A DNA stretch of 64,000 nucleotides from Entoloma clypeatum (taxonomy: Eukaryota > Basidiomycota > Agaricomycetes > Agaricales > Entolomataceae). The stretch covers positions 3,410,001 through 3,474,000 of the forward strand of contig OY751492.1 in assembly GCA_963565915.1 (NCBI GenBank), in the 5' to 3' direction. The notes under the pieces are model-generated. The model ran no database searches. It had not been told where the DNA came from and saw nothing but the letters and a program-made list of their open reading frames with translations. The translations under genes and the position numbers were made by a program. Shown here one piece after another: positions 46,601-55,610 of the stretch; position 1 is the first letter of the stretch; the number at the start of each line of letters is the position of its first letter.

Positions 46601-46716
46601 TAATTACGGTCGAATTCATTGAAGGAGTGAACAACCCTGCAGACCTTTTAACTAAGAATCTGGGGAAAATCCTCTTTTCCAAGTTTATCCCATACTTCGG
46701 ATTGATAAAGAACTAG
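43615..46716 (+). CDS. Copia Pol: protease end, integrase, reverse transcriptase, RNase H
   Basis: Same frame as Gag after one TGA; the first ATG is at 43717. GAG-pre-integrase HHCC-like zinc site (WHKRLGHPN, CTGCLKGK); integrase core with the D-D-E residues in IHSDLK, VDGGGEF and NGRAERINR; reverse transcriptase (RLVAKGFSQVEGIDF, YGLKQAALAW, active site VIYVDDSAF); RNase H (FTDSDWASDENTRRSTTGF, SSTEAEYMALS, KHIDMRFHFVRE). It ends at 46716, 78 bp before the 3' LTR. No other breaks are seen, so apart from the TGA the element looks coding-competent. Confidence 0.88.
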   Translation, partial: KKLEILGVGAVPVRHTLNGEIKTHLLRPVFYIPDMDTRLLSLGVFLNHGYKVDGMRGEINISKGQNKIQFSPHILGQTIYWLDTEIRQDQIHAISSEITVETWHKRLGHPNDQALNKIPTSTKGVPKTLVREKSQESCTGCLKGKMLNQSYPNSMTRAVKPFDLIHSDLKQISTALYHKYKYFLTFLDDVSSHVWVVLLRKKSGAITALKQFLAMIQNQFAATPKKWRVDGGGEFDEYKDVLADHGILIDITLPYQHQQNGRAERINRTLWEKSQALRFDACLPPMWWEFCLEHAAFLYNRTPMRRLEWKTPYFRVTNEIPDMSSVRVFGCQAYIYIPKEKRRNSLESRSRLMIYLGSKPGVKGYRFMDPETNTIFMGGKAIFDESKYPRCHIDPLPEKHPEMENPEPADEFEDLIPGSNDDDSHNEIPHDPVPIEQDQPESDNELPANEPDDEPRVPTPEPEQVPDRPIRERRVRKMPGSIYGEDTPASDLEKLDRRRRLGGQTAWMNDLLMEAISVQVGIVEMSHKDIYPLPNKEDWYAAERKELDMLKRRGVITELVPLPEGRKALRNKWVYNEKSDGRLKARLVAKGFSQVEGIDFDQIFSPVVRYETVRLILALTALEGWFMTLLDVSSAFLYGTLREVIYMRQPEGYIVKGKKHLVYQLFKALYGLKQAALAWWREMKKLGFVRLHSDAGVFIHKSTKGEIVIAVIYVDDSAFLGTNREYTLEKKKAFMATWECRDLGHLVPDGEPKEFLSIQIRQRGKRIFIDQVPYLEKILARMGMSESNATHTPLPTGYKPMMSEDEPNAELRSKYQSIIGSLLYLMIGTRPDICFAVIKMSQFSANPTKRHLEVARDICRYLKATKNYAIMYDGDSGKGIYAFTDSDWASDENTRRSTTGFFISLASGAVTWVSSAQKTIALSSTEAEYMALSDCSRAATWLRSMLAELGMQIGSVPIYGDNNGSVFIASNPVTEKRSKHIDMRFHFVREKVSEGIITVEFIEGVNNPADLLTKNLGKILFSKFIPYFGLIKN

Positions 46717-46785
46717 GCGAAACAAAAGTACCTATATATATATATGTGGGAAAAAGTAAGATGTATTTAGAAGTATGTACTAAAT

Positions 46786-46794
46786 ATGGGGGGG
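46786..46794 (+). promoter_or_regulatory. Polypurine tract
   Basis: ATGGGGGGG lies immediately before the 3' LTR, the expected position for the plus-strand primer. Confidence 0.7.
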
Positions 46795-47104
46795 TGTTGA
46801 AACTTTTCCCATCACGTAGATTAGATTAGATTAGATTACATCACGTGACTTTTACATATCTTCATTACATACTTGTTTGGTTGGTACAAACAGTAGTACG
46901 GTATATAAGACCAGGAAACTGTCAATATCAACAAGTTGTCTCTTGACTCTTAACCAGCTCCATCGCTCTCACCAGCCTCAACCGCTCTCACTAGCCTTAC
47001 CCCCTCCAAACCATGTAAGTGACTATAGCGGTATCGTAGAGTACTTCCACTGTAGCTATGTTGCTCAGTACACCTGTGGCTAGCGCCCAGGTGGAACTTC
47101 AACA
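46795..47104 (+). repeat. Copia 3' LTR
   Basis: Identical to the 5' LTR at 41330-41639, followed by the target duplication GATTC. Confidence 0.92.
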
Positions 47105-48550
47105 GATTCTAAGGCTCTTATGAAGGTAGAACACTTCTGTATGCCTAAGTGATTATATTTACCAAACTCTCTATGTATAGGTTTATTTGCCAGCAATTGA
47201 AGGCTATGTCCTGCAGGACATGGTACACGCTCTCAGCGCGTTTCTCGAATTTATCTATCTAGCAAGGCGGAACGTCCACAGTACACAAAGTCTTGCAGAT
47301 ATGGAAGCCGCCCTCGACAGATTTCATCAATACCGAGAGTGTTTTGTGGAGACAGGCATCCGCGATGCTCACTCCACCCCGCCTCGACAACATTCCCTTA
47401 TGCATTATGTCAGGTCTATTCGTCTATTTGGTTCCCCGAATGGTCTGTGTTCTTCAATTACAGAGTCAAAGCATATCAAGGCCATTAAAGAACCATGGCG
47501 TCGATCCAGCCGCTTCAATGCTCTCAATCAGATGCTCACTACCAACCAACGCCTTGATAAGATGGCGGCTGCTCGTGTTAATTTTACTCAGCATGGAATG
47601 CTCAAAGGGAGCTGTGTTTCTTCTGTTCTCGAAGCACTCGGTAAATATCTACTCGTTTTCATCGTCGTCTTCAAGACTCAAAAACCAATGTTCCAGGCAC
47701 TTCTGCCAATCCAATGGCGCCTTCCACTTCTGCCCCCACCCCTGGAGCCACCAATGGCATGGCCAACACAAATACCAACCCCGAGGATGATGACGACGGG
47801 AATGAGGTTCCTGGACCCAGGAGGGCTAATTCCATTCGATTGGCTGCCACGCCTGCCTGTAAGTTACCAACCATGACCTCATAAAACATGGCCTAGCTGA
47901 TTCTGCTTCCCAGTTTCAAGCAGGACGGCGCAGGATCTTGCGACATGGCTTGGAGAACCCGACTTTGTCCTCCATATCCGACAATTCTTGGCAAAAAAGT
48001 CTATAACCCCCTCGGAGACCTTCAACCCTTGGATTTCGGTGTTTCCGTCGGCTATTGCAACCTTTGTGGCACCGGCGGGATGTCATCCGAACATATTTGT
48101 GCAGTTGAATCCTGGAGAGGTGGACCAGCTCGCAACGATTGTGTTTTCATCACGCAAGATCTCAGCCCTGCCCCTCCTGGAAATATGCGAGATCTCTGTG
48201 TTGCCTCTGTTGTTATTTTCTTCAGTTTTCACTATCGCAACACCGCCCATCAATGTGCCATTGTCCACGCACTCCCATTTAAGGAGGACAAGCCAGATGA
48301 AGATACTGGCATGCGGATTGTGGAACACCCAAGGAACGAGGTTTCTCAAGTCATTCCTCTTGATTCCATCTACCGCGCTGCACATTTAATTCCCGTTTAT
48401 CATGGAGTGCCAACACTACCCAGAACATTGTCGCTATCTAACTCTCTTGACTACTTTGATTACTACTATGTCAACAAATTCATTGACCATCACACATTCG
48501 AAATCCTGCATCACCCCTCCTTGTAAAACCCTTCATGCCTCCTGTTCTAT

Positions 48551-49040
48551 ATTGCGAGAGGTGTCAATTGACCGGACTATCTGATTATCATCAACGACAA
48601 AAAGACTCTGGGAGCTCCGTCGGGGGGGCAAATCAGGATATTGAATATGAGTACATTGTGAGGTGTCAATCGACCTGGACTGTTCGATTATCATCAGCGA
48701 AAACGACTTTGGGAGCTCCGTCGGGGGTGGGCGAATCGGGATATCCAGTATGACTACATTGCGAGAGGTGTCCGTCGACCTGGACTATCCGAGGCCAAAT
48801 CCTATCATCGGTGACGAAAGGACTCTGGGAGTTCCATCAAGGATGGGCGAATCGGGATATCGAGTATGAGTACATTGCGAGAGGTGTCAATCGACCTGAA
48901 AACGACTTCGGGAGCTCCATTGGGGGTGGATGAATCGGGATATTGAGTATGAGTACATTGCGAGAGGTGTCCATCAACCTGGACTATCCGAGCAAAATCT
49001 TATCATCAGCGACGAAAGGACTTTGGGAGCTCGGGATTGC
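48551..49040 (+). repeat. About 100-bp minisatellite, five units
   Basis: Units begin ATTGCGAGAGGTGTC at about 48551, 48655 (slightly changed), 48755, 48874 and 48957. Each contains TCGACCTGGACT, an ATCATC.GCGA block, GGGAGCTCC and CGAATCGGGATAT. Unit lengths vary from about 80 to 120 bp through internal deletions. It lies just after the transposase stop. Confidence 0.75.
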
Positions 49041-49255
49041 TGAAACTTTGTGCAAGATGGGAGATACGATGTTGGCTGGGTGTTGGGCTTTACTACTGGG
49101 GCCTGTGCGAGTCGTGGGTAACGTTGACCTGGTCCTGAGTCGACCGATTATGAAGGCGCGTGACTCGAAGTAACACTTTCCTGCCGACATTCAAGGTGAG
49201 CCCCAGCCCACTGCCCCTTCCCACATTTCTAACCCTTTTCCAACCACTAGCAACC

Positions 49256-49599
49256 ATGCTCGTTTCTCACCACTCCCTTTGGCAATTCCAGGTATGTTGT
49301 TATTCGGGGTTTACCAGCCTTCTCATCTTTTGATTACTAGGTTGGCAATGAGGTCTGGGTTGTTGGCAAACGGGGAAGGCATTGTTGCGCCCTGTTTTTG
49401 GGCTACGATTACTCAAATCGGAAGTATGGGAAGGTGGTGAGTGATCATCCTAAGCTGTTAGTATTCGCCACCTCAGATCTTACAGTGGAGATATATGTTT
49501 ATCGGGGCGCGTGTTCTACTACGCGGCCGAAATCGTTTCGACTCCTATGACAATGGAAGGACGGTTGATGTCCATTGCTTGCAGCAGAAGAAGAGGTAA
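49256..49599 (+). CDS. 81-residue basic protein of the Plavaka element
   Basis: Three exons (49256-49291, 49341-49436, 49486-49599) with 49-bp GT-AG introns, all phase 0, give 81 residues. The middle reads VGNEVWVVGKRGRHCCALF, then LGYDYSNRKYGK, and the last exon GARVLLRGRNRFDSYDNG. The pattern V-W-V-x-G-K-R and R-V-L-L-R-G suggests a small beta-barrel (SH3 or chromo-barrel like) binding nucleic acid, but that is a guess. It follows the transposase on the same strand, inside the proposed terminal repeats. Confidence 0.42.
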
Positions 49600-50749
49600 A
49601 CTTGCCTTCTGTCTGCATCCATGCCCGCAGCTAACATATCATTCAATCAGGACCTACTTTGATTACTGATAAAAATCTAGTTACAATGTCTTTTTTTCTT
49701 TCTGATCAGTTGAAGCAACGATCTATTCACATCTCAAGGTGATACAAACTGAAATAACAACGAGGGACATGTTGTTAACGACACAAAACATTGCAGAAAC
49801 GAACATGCTGTCGAACAACCAGCTGAAGGAGTAGATGACGTCGGTGGTGTGGACAATGCCAGTGGGCCTGCCGATCATGCAGCTGTATAGGAAGGCGAAT
49901 AGGAAGCAGATACGCAACGTCGTTGCAGACGATGTATATTTTGGATCCAAATTTGCGTGCGGAGGGTATGTGATGTGGTTTTCTGAAATTGTGTTTGGGT
50001 ATTGATGGGTTTTGTAGCTAATTCGGTGAAGCAGGCTTCGGCGTTCCCACCAAACTTTATCCAGTCTTGATGTGATGCGTATGATGCTCGCCGTACTCGA
50101 GTGCAGGGTACGTTGCAGATATTATTTTCTGGAGTTTGTTCAGGACTGACGAGGGTGGGTTATCTAGACATAGTGGCTGACATTTGCGTCTGTGCATGGC
50201 TCGTATTGGACCAATGATTCTTCAATCGACAAGATGTCTGAAATCATCCACAAGACCTTCATCGCTCTGCGCACTTCCTGTCCAAGTCCTCGGGGAAGCT
50301 CAGCGAGGTACATTTTGGCTTCTTAAAAGCTTACTTGTCGGTGTATTGAATGTTTTCATAGTTTACGGAGCGATACAAGGAATATAAATCCCCCCTCACA
50401 AGTCTCCGTACCACTTCGCTGCGCAAAACCTTGTCAAGGCTGGGTCGCATCGAGTCCGCAGCAGGCAAAGACACTGTCGAGCATGCAGGACCTTTTGGAG
50501 ATTTCAGAGACGTGGACGCAGTTCCATTTGGTCAACATTTTTTTTGCACAGGTTGGCTATTCATGCGAGTGGTACTCCACTACTGTATTGGCCAGTGACC
50601 GTTTGGTGTGGAAAGCTGCTCGCGTGGCTGCTGTTTCTCAATTACTGATTGTTATTTTACTCATTTCTCAGTCCTATTTCAGTCTCATTATTTCAAACAC
50701 AAGTTTTTGTATTAGTATACTAGTTCTGATATGATATTTTGAGTGGTAT
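49600..50749. other. Right part of the Plavaka element, no confident gene
   Basis: About 1.1 kb with short open stretches only. Some may be decayed exons (for example near 49850-49930). The GTCTTG cluster begins at 50750. Confidence 0.35.
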
Positions 50750-50880
50750 GTCTTGGTGTGTCTTGGCATGTCTTGGACCAAAAAGGTTAAGACAGTGTCA
50801 AGACAGCAAGGCAGTATTAGCTGTCTTGGCTGTCTTGACGGCCTGCAAGACTGTCAAGACGATTCGAGGTTTTGCTGATG
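50750..50880 (-). repeat. Right terminal repeat and GTCTTGAC subterminal cluster
   Basis: About ten copies of GTCTTG/CAAGAC lead into the 26-bp end at 50855-50880, mirroring the left end at 32680. Confidence 0.5.
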
Positions 50881-50884
50881 CACG

Positions 50885-51820
50885 GTTTGGTTTGGTTCGT
50901 GTTTGGGCATTTTTCATCTGAACACAAACACAAACAAAATGTTCGGTTCGGGGAAAGGCCAAACACAAACCCAAAAAAATGTTCAGGTTTGGTTCAGGTT
51001 TGGTTCGGATTCGAACAGTTTGTTTGGCCTAAATACCGAGCAAAAGAGTTGTTGTATGGATGTGACGAGCACGAGTGTGCCACCGTATCACAGGAGATGA
51101 GTTCCCTGCTGGCTCAGCACTAAAAATATGCTGTGGGTGCAAAAGGCAGCAAGTGGACACTGTTGGGCATGACAGGCAGCAGTTGGGGATGAGGGGCGCG
51201 AGTGGAGGCTGTTTGGCATGATGGGCAGTCGTTGGACACGATTGGATGCCAGTGTAAGTGGAGGCTGTTGACATGAGTAGACATGAGTGGACGCTGTTGG
51301 GGATGAGGGGCAGCTGTTGGAAATGAGGGGCAGTCATTGGGGACAAGGGGCACAAGTGGACGCCGTTAGACACTGAGGGGCAGTCATTGGGGACAAGGGA
51401 CGCAAGGAGAGGCCATCAGGGACAAGAAACAGCTGTGGGGCGCGAGTGGCAGTGGCTGTTGGGTATGAGGGGCAGTCATTGGGGATGAGGGATGGCCGCT
51501 GGGGATGAGAAAGGGCCATTGGGGATGAGGGGTGGCCATTGGGCACAAAATGCAGCCATTTTTTGGGTGTGAAGGAAGGTGGTTGGGGCCATGGTAGTGA
51601 TCACTGTGACAGTGATGGCAATGTTTTTTTTTCAACATTCAACAAAGTCATGTGACTTTTAGGCTCGCTCTGTGCTCAGCAAATGTTCAGTTCAGCATTG
51701 GCCCAAACCTGAACCTTCATAAATGTTTGGGTTCGGCCCCAGCCCAAACCGGAACTGAACATTAAGGTTCAGTTCAGGTTCAAACACTGTTCAAAAGGTT
51801 CACAAACCGAACTGTGGCCA
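50885..51820. repeat. Inverted GGTTCGGTTTG-type flanks around a minisatellite
   Basis: 50885-51030 is rich in GGTTTGGTTCGG and ATGTTCAGGTTTGG. 51665-51820 carries the same words mainly inverted (CCAAACCTGAACC, GAACTGAAC). Between them, 51125-51600 is a degenerate array near GTTGGGGATGAGGGGCAG. Probably a second foldback-like repeat. ORFs here are array artefacts. Confidence 0.5.
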
Positions 51821-52665
51821 GTTTATGCATAAGGGCACTTGAGGAAAGTTACTAGCTCCTTCCACTTCTGCCATTCTCGCATCGGGCCCAGGCTACAGCC
51901 ATGTGTCGTCCCTCACAGTCCTTCACTCCGTGCCTCCCATCATTCTGGCTTCATGTGCCTCCCATGGCTCCTTTGTTGTTGTTTGCACATTGTTCCTCAT
52001 GTCCACTATTCTTGTGTCGTGCTAGGGCTGCGCCATGCATTATCCCTCTCATCTTGTGTCATACCTGCCACCATTCTTGCATCACCATTGGGCACACAAG
52101 ACAGCCGTTTGGTGCAAGAGACGGCGGCTGGACAAGCTTGGGTGCAAGGGGCTGTTACAGCAATTGCCTACAATTGGTACAAGGATTGAATCTTTGTGGG
52201 TTCGAACTGTTTCCACACAAGTTCCTTAATAGGACGACTTGTCAATCAGCGAGTTCCTCAATAGGATGACTCAGTTCGGTTCAGCAGTGCTAAGTCCTCA
52301 CAAGGCACTTGGTTTGAGAGTGTTCAGAGGTAAGACAAAGTAAGTGTTGTTTGCCTAGGTCAAGCTGAGGACCTCTACTCTAAGTTACAAGTCTTTATAT
52401 ATATTATCCTATGGCTATAAATAAGTATGTGTTGTGTAGGAGCTAAATAGGCCATTGGTTAGTTAGATGTTTCAAGGGGTTCAGCATAGGAGTTAGAGAT
52501 AAGACTATGAGTCAGAGATAACAAGTGAAAAAGTATACTAATGGAGAATAGTCCATGTCAGTATGAGTCATAGCGCTGATAGAGAGGACATGTGTTCCAG
52601 GGTTGTCGGAGTTAGATGAAATGGGGTCTGATAGGAATCAAGGGTCAAGGAATCGTGTGAAGGTG
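51821..52665. other. Non-coding, nothing recognised
   Basis: Between the GGTTCGG repeat and the GGTTAGG element. No coding signal beyond chance ORFs. Confidence 0.4.
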
Positions 52666-53110
52666 CTAGTCTTTGAAGGTTAGGTTAGGTTAGGTTAATT
52701 GACATATTTTGGCTTGACCGCGACCTAACTGGTCACACAAAATTTAAGATCTGCCCTGACCTTAACCACAACCTGTCATAACCTAACCCCTCTTATCCAG
52801 TTATAACTGGTTATGAGCAGTTAAGATCAAAAAAAATTGAGATATAGATAAGTCTTAGAGCATAGAATTATGTGTAAATGCATTTTATAGCTATTAGTAT
52901 ACTAATACAACATACTCAAGCACCATAAGTAGTCAATAATCAAGATTTCACAGACCGGTTATGGGTTTTGCTCAGACCACGACCTAACCTGGTTTAACCA
53001 GTGTTAACCACTGCAGCGGTCACAAGTGGTTAAGGTTACGAGTGGTTAAAATCTTGTTAGGTTGAGGTCACGAGCGGGTAATTACCCTAACTTTCAAACA
53101 CTAGAAGGTG
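52660..53110. mobile_element. Short TIR element with telomere-like GGTTAGG ends and AAGGTG duplication
   Basis: Ends CTAGTCTTTGAAGGTTAGG (52666) and, inverted, CCCTAACTTTCAAACACTAG (ends 53104). Directly outside both ends is AAGGTG (52660-52665 and 53105-53110), a perfect 6-bp direct repeat. The interior has many TTAACC/GGTTA words in both orientations. 439 bp, no ORF. A non-autonomous DNA transposon of unknown superfamily. Confidence 0.55.
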
Positions 53111-53149
53111 CATAGGAAAGGGGTGAAAAAGTATAACAGGGGCAGCCTG

Positions 53150-53460
53150 GTTGGGCACAGAGAGCAGCTCTTGAGTGCGAGGGGCAGCTCTTGGGCACAG
53201 AGGGGCAGCTCTTGGATATGAGGGGTGGTTGTTGGACATGGAGGGCAGCTCTTGGATGTGAGGGGCGGTCATTGGGCATGAGGGTGGTTGTTGGGTATAC
53301 AGGATGGACATTTGGCATGGAGGGCAGTGTTTGGGTGCGAGGGGCAGTTGTTGGACACACAGGACAGCTGTTGGGCATGGAGGGCAGCTCTTTGGGTGGT
53401 CGTTGGGCACACAGGAGGGCTGTTGAGCACAAGGGAGCGGCCAAAGTGGGAGGAGATGGT
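53150..53460. repeat. G-rich minisatellite array A
   Basis: Units near GTTGGGCATGGAGGGCAGCT (18-21 bp, diverged), about 15 copies. The Pro/Cys/Ser-rich minus-strand ORFs follow from the period. Confidence 0.7.
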
Positions 53461-53789
53461 GCTAGAGGGAAGAAAAGATGTGTATCACAATGAGCAATGT
53501 GGCTGGAATATAATTGAGTGGAGTTTGAATGGACTTGATGAACTGGTCACTTTGCAAAAATAATGAATGTTAGCCTCATGATGCTACCACATACTTAGGC
53601 AATGGCATGGGTACTCCTGTGGGTACCACAATGCTGACCCATGCTGTATCTGCACAGGTAGCAATGGGTTCAGGTTCCGTGTGGTTGTTCGCAGTAGACA
53701 AAAAAATATAATTAAACTACCAAAAAAACTATGAGACATGGCATGTTTGTGTCATACTACACCCTGCTGGGGACTTGTTGTTTCTAGCC
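53461..53789. other. A/T-rich spacer between minisatellites
   Basis: No coding signal. Contains short inverted words (TGGGTACTCCTGTGGGTACC). Confidence 0.4.
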
Positions 53790-53829
53790 CCATCCTCCCA
53801 ACCCCATCTCCTCCTCCAGGTGTGAGTGG

Positions 53830-54280
53830 GATGTGATGTGTGGCTGTTCAGAGTGATGGATGGGAGAGACGGCTGTTGAGCATGTATGGGGGCCGTTGGA
53901 TGTGAGTGGAGGGCATTAGGGGTGAGTGGCAGCTGTCCAATGGAGTTGGGGGTGAGTGGGAGTGAGTCGTGGCCATTGGGCATATATGAGGGCCGTTGGA
54001 GGGTGTTGGAGGCAAGTGGGGGCGAGTCATAGCTGTTGGGCCTGAGTGGAGGGCATTTGGGTGAGTGGCAGCCATTGGAGGGTCTTGGGGGCAAGTCATG
54101 GCTGTTGGGCGCATGTGGGGGCCATTGGTGGCGAGTGGCAGCTGTTGAGGGCAAGTGGAGGGCATTGGGGGTGAGTGGTGGTCGTTGGAGCAGTAGAGAC
54201 GGTAGACTCGGACAACTGTTGGGTGGTTGAACAAGAGCCGTTGGGCAGCAGGTGTGGGCATTGGACAAGAGTCGTGAGCC
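53830..54280. repeat. G-rich minisatellite array B
   Basis: Units near GGCCGTTGGAGGTGAGTGG, about 22 diverged copies, same orientation as the neighbouring arrays. Confidence 0.7.
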
Positions 54281-54759
54281 ACATCAGAGTGTGAGATATG
54301 ATGGGTACTGCCACATGTTGTGGGTTGCAAAAACACAACCTGTACCGACACATGGAATATTGTATTACAGCTCCTACAATGCTACTGCACTGCCATGGTA
54401 CAGCACTATGGTGCACAGTACTACATGTGACTACATGTGACCACAGCATCACAGTATTTACTACAGTTTGCTACAGCCATCTGGGTTTGCTGATGGACAA
54501 GGTGTCACATTTGCTCAAATGGGAAGGATCAAAATTTTGCTAAAATTTTGTTAGACTTGATATCTGGGTGGTTGCAAATATACTCTATTGACTGCTTTTC
54601 TTTACTTTGAGCATATTTGAGCTCCTGTCGCAAGGTCCGAACAACGGCTCCCTGTTGTCTTTTCATACAAACATGCAATTGACTACGAAATCTACAGGCA
54701 TCTCAACATACCATGTGTCCACTGGGGACATATGGGGACTGATTGCGGGATTCATCTGC
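54281..54759. repeat. GCTAC/ACATGTGAC-rich spacer
   Basis: 54360-54480 holds many short CTACA, CATGTGAC and GCAC words in both orientations. Non-coding. Confidence 0.4.
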
Positions 54760-54764
54760 AGGTC

Positions 54765-55610
54765 GTGGGGGAGGCCGTTGGGCGCGAGTGGATGCCATAA
54801 GGCACTAGAGGACACCGTTGGGCATGAGTGGTGGCCGTTGGGCAGAAGTGGTGATGAGAGGACACCGTTTGGGGAGAAGAGGCCATTGGGCAGGAGGGAC
54901 ACCATTGAGCATGAGGGGCGGCCGTTGGGAACGAGAGATGGCTGTTAGGCACGAGTAAGGGATGCTGTTGGGCACGAGAGGTGGCAGTTAGGCTGGTGAC
55001 CAGAGGAGGGCATTGAGTGTGAGTAGTAGAGGCTGTTCGGAACGAGAGGATGCCGTTGGGCGCGAGAAGAGGCCATTGGGCAGAAGGGACACCGTTGGGC
55101 AGAAGGGGCGCCGTTGGGAATGAGGATGCCACTGGGCAAGAAGGAACACCGAAGTGGCGGCTGTTGGGCATAAGTGGCAACGAGAGGACACCGTTGGGGG
55201 AGAAGACACCATTGGGAAGAAGGGACACCGTTGGGCGTGAATGGCAGCCATTGGGCAGAAGGGGTGCCGTTGGGAATGAGGATGCCACTGGGCACGAAGG
55301 GACGCCGAAGTGGCGGCCATTGGGCATAAGTGGCAATGAGAGGACACCATTGGGGGAGAAGACACTGTTGGGAAGAAGGGACGCCGTTGGGCATGAGGGG
55401 CAGCTGTTGGGAACAAGAGACGGCTGTGGGGGCATGAGTAAGGGACACCGTTGGGCATATGGTGGCCGTTGGCACAAGAGGTGGCAGTTGGCACAAGAGG
55501 TGGCAGTTGGGCACCAGTGGGGGCGCGAGAAGAGGCCGTTGGGCGTGAGTGGAGGCCGTTCGACACACCGTGGGGTGTGAGTCGAGGTGTGACAGCATCG
55601 AGGTTGAGGG
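54765..55610. repeat. G-rich minisatellite array C with higher-order repeat
   Basis: Units near CCGTTGGGCAGAAGGG and GCCATTGGGC. A higher-order block of about 180 bp (55095-55270 and 55275-55440; shared run AATGAGGATGCCACTGGGCA) is duplicated, which makes the 306-codon minus-strand ORF a pure artefact of periodicity. Confidence 0.72.

Larger units (their letters stand above)
41325..47109 (+). mobile_element. Full-length Ty1/Copia retrotransposon with identical LTRs
   Basis: LTRs of 310 bp at 41330-41639 and 46795-47104 read as identical base for base. The 5-bp target duplication GATTC lies at 41325-41329 and 47105-47109. Order gag, protease, integrase, RT, RNase H marks it as Copia. The total is 5,775 bp without the duplications. 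Identical LTRs mean a very recent insertion. The LTR carries a fourfold GATTA run next to CACGTG-like sites and a TATA-like GGTATATAAG. Confidence 0.92.
38599..48526 (+). pseudogene. Plavaka-type KDZ transposase, interrupted
   Basis: Starts with a degenerate C2H2 finger (YPCPHDGCSRRLPTLQGLQH), then an acidic linker, then the conserved Plavaka body: GGQASFHKHKDVYSVIDSI, VPWSSFLLYYKGERP, PAWMDATYDVWF, NPDFKDEIDY, NNEYWPIYMSIGNIHNTTRR, FCRQLFHATLAKILEPL, DYPEQCLLACTIQGWCPKCLAP, SPDLLHQLIKGTFKDHL, IVPPFSQLRRFPSGVHFKQW, YLPAIEGYVLQDMVHAL, ESKHIKAIKEPWRRSSRF, and a C-terminal PDEDTGMRIVEHP, AAHLIPVYHG, YVNKFIDHH. Breaks: an in-frame TGA at 39711-39713 where the family has Arg, a solo LTR at 40907-41309 and a Copia element at 41330-47104, both in the exon carrying FKQWTGDD. 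The remaining introns splice normally, so the inactivation looks recent relative to the gene. Confidence 0.75.
32680..50880. mobile_element. Large Plavaka-type (KDZ) DNA transposon, degenerate, with nested insertions
   Basis: Bounded by 26-bp inverted repeats differing at one base: 32680-32705 (starting CATCAGGAAAACCTCG) and 50855-50880 (its reverse complement). Both ends are followed inward by dense GTCAAGAC/GTCTTGAC repeats. Inside are a Plavaka transposase on + (38599-48526) and a divergent accessory gene on - (33396 to about 38400). Nested insertions are a foldback element (35149-36980), a solo LTR (40907-41309) and a Copia element (41330-47104); without them the element would be about 10 kb. 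No target duplication is visible outside the ends, and the right flank is another repeat. Treating the two ends as one element is an inference from symmetry and gene content. Confidence 0.55.

Noticed and set aside
44676..46682. Minus-strand ORFs across Copia pol
   Set aside because: Shadows of the real plus-strand polyprotein.
48551..49040. CRISPR-like array
   Set aside because: Units are long, diverged and contiguous without unique spacers, and the genome is eukaryotic; this is a minisatellite.
52670..52705. Interstitial telomere from GGTTAGG repeats
   Set aside because: Only three to four units, and they form part of the terminal inverted repeat of a short element with target duplications.
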